This document shows positions 33,266 to 41,749 of a DNA stretch of 64,000 nt, piece after piece. The stretch lies in NCBI GenBank assembly GCA_038200305.1, contig JBBPYD010000066.1, positions 25,526-89,525 of the forward strand, in the 5' to 3' direction. How positions within the stretch are numbered: position 1 is the first letter of the stretch; every line of letters begins with the position of its first letter. The notes under the pieces are model-generated. The model saw only the letters and a program-made list of their open reading frames with translations, searched no databases and was not told the origin of the DNA. The stretch is from JANXXV01 sp038200305. GTDB lineage: Bacteria; Acidobacteriota; Terriglobia; Bryobacterales; Bryobacteraceae. Position numbers and translations under genes: made by a program.

Positions 33266-34705
33266 ATGGATATTGCTTCCCTCACCATAGACCAGATCCG
33301 GACTGGTCTCGCCGAACGAACTTTCAGCGCCACTGAACTGACCACAGAAGCATTGCGTTTCGCCGCGGCCGAGAATCCCAAAACAAATGCCATGCTGCAC
33401 TTCTGCCCCGAACGTGCGCTGGCGGCAGCGAAGAAAGTTGATCGGCAAATCGCCACTAATGAACCTCTGGGGCCCCTGGCCGGCGTGCCCATTGCAGTGA
33501 AGGACGTCATCGTCACCAAGGGCGTCCGCACCACTTGCGGCTCAAAACTGCTGGAGAAATACATTCCGCCCTACGATGCTACGGCAGTGATCCGGCTGGA
33601 GCAGGCGGGGGGCGTGATTCTTGGTAAGGCAAATTGCGATGAGTTTGCCATGGGCTCCTCGAACGAGAATTCAGCCTTCGGGCCGGTCCGGAATCCAATT
33701 GCTCCGGATCGTGTGCCGGGCGGTTCCAGCGGCGGGTCGGCCGCAAGCGTAGCGCAAGGGACTTCGGTGGTGTCGCTGGGCTCTGATACGGGAGGATCGA
33801 TTCGTCAACCCGCGTCATTCTGCGGCGTGGTCGGCGTGACCCCCACGTATGGACGTGTTTCCCGCTATGGCCTAACCGCCTTTGCAAGCTCGCTCGATCA
33901 TATCGGCCCGTTTGCGCGCAACGTTCGCGATGCCGCCACGCTGCTCACTACGATTGCGGGACGGGATGAATGCGATGCAACGTCGGCGTCGGCTCCCGTG
34001 CCCGATTACGCCAGCCTGCTTGACGGCAATGTGAGGGGCGTGAAGATCGGCCTGCCAAAGGAATACTTCAAGGACCTTGCCAGCGAAACCGGCGGCCTGA
34101 TTGCGAAAGGCGTGGACGTATTACAAAAGCTTGGCTGCGAAATCCGCGAGATCAGCCTTCGCGCCACCGATTACGCGGTCGCCTGCTACTACATCATCTG
34201 CACTGCCGAAGCGAGTTCCAATCTGGCCCGCTATGATGGCGTGCGATACACCACGCGTTCGGAATCGGCACCCACGCTGATCGACATGTATCGCAACACG
34301 CGCGGTGAAGGATTCGGAGCGGAATGCAAGCGGCGCATTATGCTGGGGACCTACGTGCTGAGCGCGGGATACTACGATGCTTATTACCTCAAAGCGCAGA
34401 AGGTGCGGACTCTGATTGCACGCGATTTTGCCCAGGCCTTCACTGAGGTGGATGCGATCGTCACGCCCGTTTCACCGTTTCCGGCATTCAAACTTGGAGA
34501 GAAACTGGACGACCCGATGCAAATGTACCTGTCCGATATCTATACGATTACGGGCGATCTGGCGGGCATTCCCTGCATGAGCGTGCCTTGCGGAAATACT
34601 GCAAACGGGCTGCCGGTAGGCATGCAAATTTTCACCAGGCACTTTGACGAAACCGGCATGTTCCGGTTGGCCGAAGCATTCGAACGCGCGGGCGGCGTGG
34701 CCTGA
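33266..34705 (+). CDS. gatA: Asp-tRNA(Asn)/Glu-tRNA(Gln) amidotransferase subunit A
   Basis: 479 residues from ATG 33266; a longer frame to 33053 overlaps gatC entirely and is rejected. The amidase-signature triad is visible: the Lys in GVPIAVKDVIVTKG, the cis-Ser in GSDTGGSIRQPA and the nucleophile Ser in the same segment, preceded by GGSSGGSAASVA. GatA hydrolyses glutamine to supply ammonia for converting mischarged Glu-tRNA(Gln) or Asp-tRNA(Asn). It is cotranscribed with dciA and gatC. Confidence 0.97.
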   Translation: MDIASLTIDQIRTGLAERTFSATELTTEALRFAAAENPKTNAMLHFCPERALAAAKKVDRQIATNEPLGPLAGVPIAVKDVIVTKGVRTTCGSKLLEKYIPPYDATAVIRLEQAGGVILGKANCDEFAMGSSNENSAFGPVRNPIAPDRVPGGSSGGSAASVAQGTSVVSLGSDTGGSIRQPASFCGVVGVTPTYGRVSRYGLTAFASSLDHIGPFARNVRDAATLLTTIAGRDECDATSASAPVPDYASLLDGNVRGVKIGLPKEYFKDLASETGGLIAKGVDVLQKLGCEIREISLRATDYAVACYYIICTAEASSNLARYDGVRYTTRSESAPTLIDMYRNTRGEGFGAECKRRIMLGTYVLSAGYYDAYYLKAQKVRTLIARDFAQAFTEVDAIVTPVSPFPAFKLGEKLDDPMQMYLSDIYTITGDLAGIPCMSVPCGNTANGLPVGMQIFTRHFDETGMFRLAEAFERAGGVA

Positions 34706-34729
34706 TCGTTGGCGGCTATAATTTAGACT

Positions 34730-35344
34730 ATGGCATTCACACTACCTCCGCTCCCGTACCCAGCCGACGCGCTCGAGCCTCACATCGACAAGATGACGAT
34801 GGAAATTCACCACGACAAGCATCACAATGCCTATGTAACCAACCTAAACAAGGCGCTGGAATCCGCGCCCGATCTGGCGAACAAGAGCTTGGAAGAGCTG
34901 CTCGCCAACAATTGTGCGATCGTGCCGGAATCCATCCGGACGGCGGTGCGCAACAATGGCGGCGGACATGCAAACCATTCCATGTTCTGGACCATTCTTT
35001 CGGCGAATGCCGGCGGCCAGCCTGTAGACAGCCTGGCTGACGCCATCAAGAGCACGTTTGGCAACGTCGAGGATTTCAAGACGAAGTTCAACGCCGCAGC
35101 CACCACGCGATTCGGTTCCGGTTGGGCTTGGCTCACTCGCGATGGTTCGGGAAAACTGGATATCAGTTCCAGCGCAAACCAGGATTCACCAATCATGGAA
35201 GCGAAGTACCCGGTGATCGGCCTCGATGTCTGGGAACACGCTTATTACCTGAAGTATCAGAATCGCCGGCCCGATTACATCTCGGCCTGGTGGAATGTAG
35301 TGAACTGGAAAGAAGCTGAAAAGCGCTTCACTTCCGGCAAGTAA
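34730..35344 (+). CDS. sodB: Superoxide dismutase, Fe/Mn family
   Basis: 204 residues, standard length, no signal peptide, so cytoplasmic. Metal ligands are His in MEIHHDKHHNAYV, His in GGGHANHSMFW, and Asp and His in GLDVWEHAYYLKYQN. The sequence around GSGWAWL is also typical. Iron versus manganese preference cannot be fixed by eye, so the symbol is provisional. It follows gatA by 24 bases and ends at a strong terminator. Confidence 0.95.
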   Translation: MAFTLPPLPYPADALEPHIDKMTMEIHHDKHHNAYVTNLNKALESAPDLANKSLEELLANNCAIVPESIRTAVRNNGGGHANHSMFWTILSANAGGQPVDSLADAIKSTFGNVEDFKTKFNAAATTRFGSGWAWLTRDGSGKLDISSSANQDSPIMEAKYPVIGLDVWEHAYYLKYQNRRPDYISAWWNVVNWKEAEKRFTSGK

Positions 35345-35353
35345 GTTTCGATT

Positions 35354-35386
35354 GCAAAAGGCAGGCTTTCCCGGCCTGCCTTTTGC
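35354..35386 (+). terminator. Intrinsic terminator after superoxide dismutase
   Basis: A perfect 13-base-pair stem (35354-35366 with 35374-35386) with a seven-base loop. The right arm contains TTTT. It lies nine bases after the sod stop and probably ends the dciA-gatC-gatA-sod transcript. Confidence 0.75.
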
Positions 35387-35449
35387 CACAGCCCCCGCCA
35401 CAGTCCTAGCCAGCGGCATACTCAGCCTTTTCTCCAATCCCTCCGGCGC

Positions 35450-35908
35450 TTATGAGAGATTTGAACTGGCGTCGTCCCGGACAGCCTCAAAGTCAAGGTC
35501 CAACTTTGCAAAGCCCCGGTTCGAAGGACACAACTCAATGGCCTTTTCAAGATCGTCAATAATTTGGGAAACAGAACCGCCCATAAGCGCCCTGTAGCAA
35601 GCCCGGTTGTAATATGTGCGGTCGTCGATAGGATTCAGCCTGATAGCGCTAGAAACAGCCTCGATCGCCGCCCGGTACAACCTTATCTTTTCTTCCTGTA
35701 CGTTTGTCTCGCCGGCGAGACGTTTTAGAGACTTGCCGAGGCAAACAAACGCCACGGAATGCCCATAATCGATTTCGGTAGCCTGAAGAAAGATGCTTCT
35801 GGCCGACTCGTATTTAGCAATTCGCGTTGCGGCCCCCATTCCTCGCCCCTCCTTAAGATAGCGCTCCCCCTCCTTAATCAGCTCATTGACGCGGTCAAGC
35901 CTCTTCAC
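35450..35908 (-). CDS. TPR-like protein
   Basis: 152 residues, all helical. It reads as about three tetratricopeptide-type helix pairs: ESARSIFLQATEIDYGHSVA, KIRLYRAAIEAVSSAIRLNP, and DDLEKAIELCPSNRGFAKLD. No signal peptide. TPR units bind protein partners. It is the last gene of a minus-strand run with a membrane protein and a POT-like relic; the run may be a small accessory island. No more specific family can be named. Confidence 0.6.
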   Translation of the reverse strand: MKRLDRVNELIKEGERYLKEGRGMGAATRIAKYESARSIFLQATEIDYGHSVAFVCLGKSLKRLAGETNVQEEKIRLYRAAIEAVSSAIRLNPIDDRTYYNRACYRALMGGSVSQIIDDLEKAIELCPSNRGFAKLDLDFEAVRDDASSNLS

Positions 35909-35929
35909 GTCATTTTGAAGTCTGATTTG

Positions 35930-36322
35930 TTATTTACGAAGTTGCTCGGTATCCGAAACCAATTTTCCAATTACCGCTTCAGACATGCCCGCCAACGCCT
36001 TTTTGCTGACCACTCCAGCCATCAGGCTAATGGGAATGAGACGTAAGTAATCCACCTGGTTGGCTTCGCGAAAGTTGTTTGTGATGCCGATGTTAATGAA
36101 GAATACGATAGCGATTCCAGCGGCTCCGCCGACAAGCAGGTCACCCACAAATCCGAGATCAAATGACCCCGGAACACCTTGTTTAGGTTTGGATTTACGA
36201 ATCAGATCGATACTGTTGTTGCTCGCCGAGTTAATGCCTGCAACAACTCCCCCGATACCGCCTGCGGCGCTGCTAACGGCAAATTCCTGTAATGCCTGGG
36301 CCAGGGCTGGATCCATCTGCAT
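35930..36322 (-). CDS. Membrane protein of unknown function
   Basis: 130 residues. An Ala/Gly-rich N-terminal helix (SSAAGGIGGVVAGINSAS) is followed by two or three hydrophobic stretches: LLVGGAAGIAIVFFINIGI and LRLIPISLMAGVVSKKALAG. It probably has two membrane helices. No family recognised. It lies 21 bases before the TPR gene in the same direction and could form a pair with it. Confidence 0.55.
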   Translation of the reverse strand: MQMDPALAQALQEFAVSSAAGGIGGVVAGINSASNNSIDLIRKSKPKQGVPGSFDLGFVGDLLVGGAAGIAIVFFINIGITNNFREANQVDYLRLIPISLMAGVVSKKALAGMSEAVIGKLVSDTEQLRK

Positions 36323-36326
36323 GTGA

Positions 36327-37615
36327 TTATTCTTTGGATAAGCGTTTCATCGCGGGAGTCAATGCCAAAAGCAAGGCGCCGGCCCCAAGAACCGCGGCGC
36401 CAACAAAAACATAAAGCTGGTTTCCGAATACGTTCGACGCCGCATTCCCCCCGATAAAGGCCAGAAAGGCCGTGGCCTCCCACACGGCAAGAAAAAAGGC
36501 CTTCGCCCTCCCCGGTACATTCGCGATCACGAAACCTTGTCCTATCGGCTCGAAAAAAAGCTCCCCGAGAGAGTGCCACACGTACAGGCCGATAAACCAC
36601 ATCGCCGAAATCGGATGCCCATTCGACAGCCCAAATCCTACGGACAGCGTAAGAAAACCAATTCCCAGGCAAAGAAGACCGGCGCTCATTTTTAAGATAG
36701 GGCTCGGATCGCGGCCTTTCTTAGAGAGCGCGTGCCACGCGGAAGCGAATGCGATGGCGAGGACCGCGACAACCAGCGGCTTGACGGATTGCAGATCGAC
36801 ACCAGGAAAATAAATCCCGAACAAGCTTTGATTCATGATCGACGGGTCACTCGCATCCTGGTTGAGCCGTCCGGATTTCAGTTCGAAACCGAGCCAGAAC
36901 AGGACGCTAAAAACAGTTACGATCAGAACGCCGCAGATCCCTCCGGCGCTTGGGTTTCCTGCGGATGATTCGGATAAGATATTTGCACGCACGGCTTGTA
37001 ACCCTTCCAAATGGCTTCGATCCGCATTCCACCAAAACACAAAGACAACAGCATGCATGCGCCACACCACGCAAAAACTGGACTGGGAGGCGGAATCGGC
37101 GGAGTTCCATTCGGGTTGTGCGAAAAGAAGTGAGCGACAACAAGCGGAGCCAAGAACGATCCGATATTGATGGCCAGGTAGAGCCTGGTGAAATGAACGT
37201 CTAGTTCCTCGTCGAATCGCCTCATAGAGGCGCTGAAGACTGTTTTGAAACTCACCTTAAATAAACCAATTCCTGCGATCAGACAGGCGCCCGCGAGATA
37301 ACGGTTCAGATCGAGCGCCAGAAGAGCAAAGGCGGAAATCAGAAGCAGTTGACCCAAATAGACCGCGCGGCGCTGGCCGGCAAGGGTTGTAACGACGGCG
37401 CCCACACAAACCGGCGCGAGTGACAGAGCCGCGAAAAAATAGTTGTGGAATTGCAATCCTTTCTCGCGATTCTGGAGGATGCTCGCGAAATAGAATACGC
37501 TGATAGCTCTCAAAATGAAATAGGAATGGCGCTGGAAGCCAAACGAAAGGCAGAAGCTGTGTAAAGTTTGGGACCGTGTGCGGCGGTCCGCCTGGTATGC
37601 ACCGCCAACGGACAC
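36327..37615 (-). pseudogene. Frameshifted POT/PTR2-family peptide transporter
   Basis: Two overlapping frames together make one transporter. The 5' frame (from about 37615) has GQRRAVYLGQLLLISAFAL, GIGLFKVSFKTVFSASMRR and RLYLAINIGSFLAPLVV, the POT-family helices 2-5. It stops near 36923 inside a hydrophilic linker. The 3' frame resumes with VFSVLFWLGFE, WHSLGELFFEPIGQG and later helices to the stop at 36327. One base change around 36940-37000 would restore the gene, so a sequencing error or a recent mutation are both possible. Proton-coupled peptide uptake is the family role. Confidence 0.65.
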
Positions 37616-37655
37616 AGCGTTGACCGAACTTATAAGTCACATCGCCAGTCGGTTG

Positions 37656-37690
37656 AGCGCCGTGAGAGGATCGAACTCCATCACGGCGCT
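37656..37690. terminator. Hairpin downstream of the M4 protease gene
   Basis: A perfect ten-base-pair stem AGCGCCGTGA/TCACGGCGCT with a 15-base loop, 18 bases beyond the M4 stop on the minus strand. No T run follows, so termination is only likely. Confidence 0.45.
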
Positions 37691-37707
37691 ATCAATGAAC
37701 CAAACTA

Positions 37708-38805
37708 CTAACCGCCCATCGCAGACGGCTGCATCTTGACCTTGACGCCCACTTTCGACCAGGCATCTAGAACCGCTTTCCGTTCTGCGCTGCTACTCCC
37801 ATAACGGCGGCCGGCGTTGAGCGCCGTCAAATTTCCAAAACTGGCAAAGTTGGCTGACGGCTTCAGCCGCGGGTCCTGTAGCGTGTCATACCAGATCTGC
37901 CCGGCTTTCTCCCATGCATGCCCGCCCAGACTCATGGCAAGCAGGTAGAACGCATGGTTCGGGATTCCGGAGTTCGTGTGTACGCCTCCATTGTCCTGCG
38001 TCGTATGAACGTAGTTCGCCATGTTATCCGGCTGGTTATCCTTGCCCAGTGTCGGATCGTCAAAGGCGGTTCCAGGAGCTTTCATCGATCGCAACGCCAC
38101 CCCTTGAATGCCGGGGGCAAGCAGCCCCGCTCCGATCAACCAATCCGCCTGCATCGCCGTTTGTTTCAGCGTGAATTGTTTCACCAGCGATCCAAATACG
38201 TCCGAGATCGATTCGTTCAGCGCACCGGGCTGATTATGATAAATAAGATTCGCTTCGCTGGCCGTTACCCCGTGGGTTAATTCGTGTCCAATTACGTCCA
38301 GTGAGATGGTGAAGCGATTAAAAATGATCCCGTCTCCATCGCCAAAAACCATTTGCTGGCCGTTCCAGAAGGCGTTATCGTAATTTTTGTCGAAGTGTAC
38401 CGAAGCCTTCAGCGGCAGGCCCTGATTGTCAATGGAATTCCGCTGGTAAACATTCAGATAAAATTGGAAAGTATCGTCCAAGCCATCGTACGCTTCGTTT
38501 ACCTCCACATCCGCAACCGGCGATTGTCCTTGGGTCCGCGCGATATCTCCAGGCAGGTTCTGTGTCTGCTTGGAATCGAAAATGGTGATCTGCGGGGCGG
38601 GCGGACCAGTGGTAGCCGCCTCATGCGAGATCTTCAGCCCGCCAAGCAAAGAGAATTCCTGGCGGCTGGAACGGAAACTGCTGTCAATCGCCAGTGCCTT
38701 CAGTGCAAATTCACGCTGTTCTTGATTACCGTTTTTTGCAATTCGCAGCAGGATATCGGGAGGCAAAATGCAGAAGATGGAATGTTGGTGACTAGCATTA
38801 CACAT
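37708..38805 (-). CDS. Protealysin-like M4 metallopeptidase
   Basis: 365 residues; ATG 38805 follows AAAGGAGA. The zinc motif is HELTH at 174-178, the third ligand is Glu in ALNESISDVFG near 198, and the catalytic His lies in GGVHTNSGIPNHAFYL. There is no signal peptide. Instead a short N-terminal segment with PPDILLRIAKNG matches the small propeptide (PlyI) of protealysin/grimelysin-type thermolysins. Such enzymes are made without a classical signal and are controlled by emfourin inhibitors. An emfourin-like domain is encoded by the next gene upstream on the same strand, 89 bases away. Confidence 0.92.
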   Translation of the reverse strand: MCNASHQHSIFCILPPDILLRIAKNGNQEQREFALKALAIDSSFRSSRQEFSLLGGLKISHEAATTGPPAPQITIFDSKQTQNLPGDIARTQGQSPVADVEVNEAYDGLDDTFQFYLNVYQRNSIDNQGLPLKASVHFDKNYDNAFWNGQQMVFGDGDGIIFNRFTISLDVIGHELTHGVTASEANLIYHNQPGALNESISDVFGSLVKQFTLKQTAMQADWLIGAGLLAPGIQGVALRSMKAPGTAFDDPTLGKDNQPDNMANYVHTTQDNGGVHTNSGIPNHAFYLLAMSLGGHAWEKAGQIWYDTLQDPRLKPSANFASFGNLTALNAGRRYGSSSAERKAVLDAWSKVGVKVKMQPSAMGG

Positions 38806-38894
38806 ATCAAGTCTCCTTTAACAACACAGATTTAAACTCTGTGGGTGAATACTACCACCTAGTTGTCCTAAGCCATAGCCCATTCAGAGATCGG

Positions 38895-39848
38895 TTAACG
38901 GTTAGTTATCCGGTGCGCCCAGATCTTCTGCGCCTCCTCTTGCACCCAGGCCAGCAGAGCCTGTAGTTCCGGCGAAATCTTCTTTACGCTGCCGTCCGCG
39001 TTGACTTCCAGCTTATGGGTCTTCCCATCTTTTGTCGCGAGGCTAATCTGGTATTGATAGCCGTCGCGAACCGGACTGGACTCCGCCGCCGGCCCGTTCA
39101 ACGCCTCCGCCAAATGTGCAGGATCGGCTGAAGTGCGAAGCTGCTCCGCTTCTTGCGGCGGCAGTTCACGAGCGTACTTTGTGCCTTCGGAAATGACCTG
39201 GGCGCCGCTTTCGTCAAAATTCACCGTACCTGTCACGTTTGTCGCCGCGCCGGCAAACCCGCCGCTTCTTACGAACTGTATCTGCATAACTGGGCTCCTT
39301 TTTTCAAGCATAGCCACTCCGTTCGAGGGGGGCCGCAACGAAGCGGTCTCCGCCGGACCCGCTCCGTACCGCAATCGGAGCAGAGAAACATCCTGGCCTG
39401 AAATTGTACACACAAAAAGATCGTTAAAGGCATTCTCGGCGACTGCAACCGCCGGGCCGCCAAGAGCGGACAGAATCGCCGGAACGGTGTTGCTGTGTCC
39501 TATCACTAGTACCGTGCCGCCGTCATGCCGCCGGATCGCCGCGATGAGTTTCGCCGTGTTTGCGGCATCCACCCGTTCCGGCGCAAGATGGAGGCGCTCG
39601 GCTAATGGCCGAGCCGTCTGCTGCGTGCGAACGTACTCAGTCACGAAAATTGCGCCTACACCGGCATTGGCCAACAGGGACGCGAGTAGCTGTGCTCTCT
39701 CACGTCCAATTGCGGAGAGCGGAGGGTCGGCGGCGGGCGCCGGAGCCTTTTCGGCGTGACGCGCCAGAATCACCGTGGTCGCGCAGACGGCAGGAAGCGA
39801 AAAAACGAGGCAACCCAGAAAAAAAACGATCGCAACTCGCCGGCTCAT
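38895..39848 (-). CDS. Histidine phosphatase fused to emfourin-like protease-inhibitor domain
   Basis: 317 residues from ATG 39848, which overlaps the Cdd1-like stop (ATGA). An N-terminal signal or anchor (VAIVFFLGCLVFSLPAVCA) leads into a histidine-phosphatase domain (ILARHAEKAPAP; VLVIGHSNTVPAIL). From residue 188 a second domain begins MQIQFVRSGGFAG, typical of emfourin (protealysin inhibitor) proteins, and runs to the end (PELQALLAWVQEEAQKIW). An AAAAAAGGAGC site seven bases before that internal ATG (39287) would also allow a free 130-residue inhibitor. The adjacent protealysin-like gene is the likely target. Confidence 0.8.
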   Translation of the reverse strand: MSRRVAIVFFLGCLVFSLPAVCATTVILARHAEKAPAPAADPPLSAIGRERAQLLASLLANAGVGAIFVTEYVRTQQTARPLAERLHLAPERVDAANTAKLIAAIRRHDGGTVLVIGHSNTVPAILSALGGPAVAVAENAFNDLFVCTISGQDVSLLRLRYGAGPAETASLRPPSNGVAMLEKRSPVMQIQFVRSGGFAGAATNVTGTVNFDESGAQVISEGTKYARELPPQEAEQLRTSADPAHLAEALNGPAAESSPVRDGYQYQISLATKDGKTHKLEVNADGSVKKISPELQALLAWVQEEAQKIWAHRITNR

Positions 39849-40111
39849 CGGTCCCCCGCTTTTCTGGCCCGGCTCCAGTACCACCAATTGCGTTTTTCGA
39901 CCGGTAAATCGGGATCGCGCGCTTGCGCTACGACTGCGCGGAAGGTGTCCAACACACAAATATCCTGTTTCTGATTAGTCACGCGGCAGAGCCGTTGGTA
40001 AAGGCCGGCGGGTTCCTGCCGGGACAGTTCTTCCACGGAATGAATGCCGAGCAGTTCGAAGTCTTTCAACATGGCGGGGCCGATGCCGGCTAAATCATGA
40101 AGTTTTCGCAT
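39845..40111 (-). CDS. Cdd1-like helix-hairpin-helix protein
   Basis: 88 residues. LHDLAGIGPAMLKDFELLGI is a helix-hairpin-helix motif, and EPAGLYQRLCRVTNQKQDIC with a closing NWWYW matches the 'pathogenicity locus' Cdd1 family. The family has no established function; the motif suggests DNA or protein contacts. The stop overlaps the phosphatase-emfourin start by four bases, so the two are coupled. It starts two bases after the methyltransferase stop. Confidence 0.85.
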   Translation of the reverse strand: MRKLHDLAGIGPAMLKDFELLGIHSVEELSRQEPAGLYQRLCRVTNQKQDICVLDTFRAVVAQARDPDLPVEKRNWWYWSRARKAGDR

Positions 40112-40113
40112 AC

Positions 40114-41124
40114 TTATTTTGTCGAGATAATAACGGATTCTTCCGTTGGAGGCAGCGGCTGAATCTCGCTCTTGGAAAAACCGGCGTTGCGAAACATGCG
40201 GTCGAATTCCTGGAACGAATAGGCCTCGCCGGCCGGCGTGGATGCCAGCATCACAAAGCTGAACATCGCGGCTCCGGCGGGTGAAACTTTGTCGTCGTTC
40301 GGAACGAACTCCAGCGTGATTGCCCAGCCTCCCGGCTTCATGCTCGCATGCACCTTGCGCAGCAGCGCCTCACAAGTGGGCGGATCGAAATGATGCAGAA
40401 AATTCGTCAGCAACACGACGTCGTAGCCGGTGCCAAAGTCAGCGTCAAACGCGCTGCCGGGGATTGTTTGATAACGGTCCGCCACACCGGCTTTCCTCGC
40501 GTTCTCTTGAGCCACTTCCAGCACGTTTGGCCAATCCAGCGCCACAATGTGCGCGTTCGGATTGCGCTGCGCAAGAGTAATGCCGAACAATCCGTGGCCT
40601 GCCGCGATATCCAGCACCTTCCAAGGCTCGGGTGTGCCCGGAACAATGCGGTCGGCTATTAAGCTGGCGGGCAGCGACATCAATGGCCCCATGGCCCGCG
40701 CGAAATCAACCCACACGGGATGGTCGGGCGCGGTATTGGCGTCCGCGTCAACCGCACAGCCGCCTTTGCGGACGAAGGCGGCGGCATCCCTGAAATGATC
40801 CAGCATGGTCTCGCCACATAAGAATTTAGCGGCATCTCCCACGAACGCCGGAGAGCGCCGGTTGAGAAAAACGGCAGCGTCCGGAGCGAGCTGATACCGG
40901 TCGCCACTCTTAGTCAGGAATTCCTGCGTTGTCAAAAAGTCGCAAAGGATGCGGATTCCCCGCTCGGATGCATTGCAGCGTTTCGCGATATCCGGAGCGC
41001 TAGCGTTTCCCTCCGCTATGGCCGTGAACACGTCCAAATCGATTGCGCCTTTCAGGGCGGAACTGCTCTGGTAAGCAAACAGCGTTTCCATGATTCTGCT
41101 TGGGCTTGGTTGCGGGCTGGTCAT
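40114..41124 (-). CDS. SAM-dependent O-methyltransferase (Methyltransf_2 type)
   Basis: 336 residues. An N-terminal helical dimerisation/winged-helix part (YQSSSALKGAIDLDVFTAIA; CNASERGIRILCDFLTT) is followed by a class I methyltransferase domain with VLDIAAGHGLFGITLA, IVALDWPNVLEVAQ and DVVLLTNFLHHFDP. This layout is that of caffeate/hydroxyneurosporene-type O-methyltransferases. The substrate is unknown; no pigment or polyketide cluster is near. It heads a minus-strand run with the Cdd1-like, phosphatase-emfourin and possibly M4 genes. Confidence 0.9.
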   Translation of the reverse strand: MTSPQPSPSRIMETLFAYQSSSALKGAIDLDVFTAIAEGNASAPDIAKRCNASERGIRILCDFLTTQEFLTKSGDRYQLAPDAAVFLNRRSPAFVGDAAKFLCGETMLDHFRDAAAFVRKGGCAVDADANTAPDHPVWVDFARAMGPLMSLPASLIADRIVPGTPEPWKVLDIAAGHGLFGITLAQRNPNAHIVALDWPNVLEVAQENARKAGVADRYQTIPGSAFDADFGTGYDVVLLTNFLHHFDPPTCEALLRKVHASMKPGGWAITLEFVPNDDKVSPAGAAMFSFVMLASTPAGEAYSFQEFDRMFRNAGFSKSEIQPLPPTEESVIISTK

Positions 41125-41147
41125 CCTCGCATTTTCGCACTGAAGCT

Positions 41148-41720
41148 CTACCGCGTGGCGGCGATGTGAAAACTGACAATTATCAGTTCTTTAGTGCCTA
41201 CTGCACCCAGCAGCGTAACGGGCGGTTTCAGGCCGTAATTCTTCATGTTTACGGTAGCGGTGCCGTCATAGGTATCTCCGGTTTTGGTGACCGCGACGGT
41301 CACGTTCTGTAGGATGCCACGGAGGGAAAGGCCGCCCAATACATCAAACCGATTATCGCCCTTAGCTTCAATCCGATTCGATACGAAACTGATGGTGGGA
41401 TATTTATCGGCCGCGAGCATGTCCTCCAATGCCACCTTCATTATTTTTACTTTATCCTTATCGCTGACCCAGGTATCCAGGCACATGATAGTGTTCGATT
41501 GAATTTCGAATTGAACTTTCGATGCCTCTGGCCTCTTCGCATCGTATGCGACAGCACCGTGGTATCGCCCGAACACAAATTGGTGTTTCTTTCCGCGCAG
41601 CAGGCCGGTCTTTTCCACCTCGAGCGAAAAGCGGTTTTCAGGCGAGGGCCCTAAGCGGTACGAATCGAGAGCGTCCGCGGAAGCAATCATTGCGGTGAGC
41701 ACGACGAAAACTTTCTTCAT
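41148..41720 (-). CDS. YceI-family periplasmic protein
   Basis: 190 residues with a short signal peptide (KKVFVVLTAMIASADA). The YceI lipocalin-like barrel is seen in LEDMLAADKYPTISFVSNRI, LGGLSLRGILQNVTVAV and the closing KELIIVSFHIAA. YceI proteins bind isoprenoid or amide lipids; some respond to base or osmotic stress. It starts 29 bases from the divergent nfo gene. Confidence 0.88.
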   Translation of the reverse strand: MKKVFVVLTAMIASADALDSYRLGPSPENRFSLEVEKTGLLRGKKHQFVFGRYHGAVAYDAKRPEASKVQFEIQSNTIMCLDTWVSDKDKVKIMKVALEDMLAADKYPTISFVSNRIEAKGDNRFDVLGGLSLRGILQNVTVAVTKTGDTYDGTATVNMKNYGLKPPVTLLGAVGTKELIIVSFHIAATR

Positions 41721-41749
41721 GGGACGTAATGCTAGGATAGAAAATCCCC

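Noticed and set aside
37616..37707. tRNA or small peptide in the gap after the M4 gene
   Set aside because: The hairpin lacks cloverleaf arms, and the 14-codon frame there has no ribosome site.
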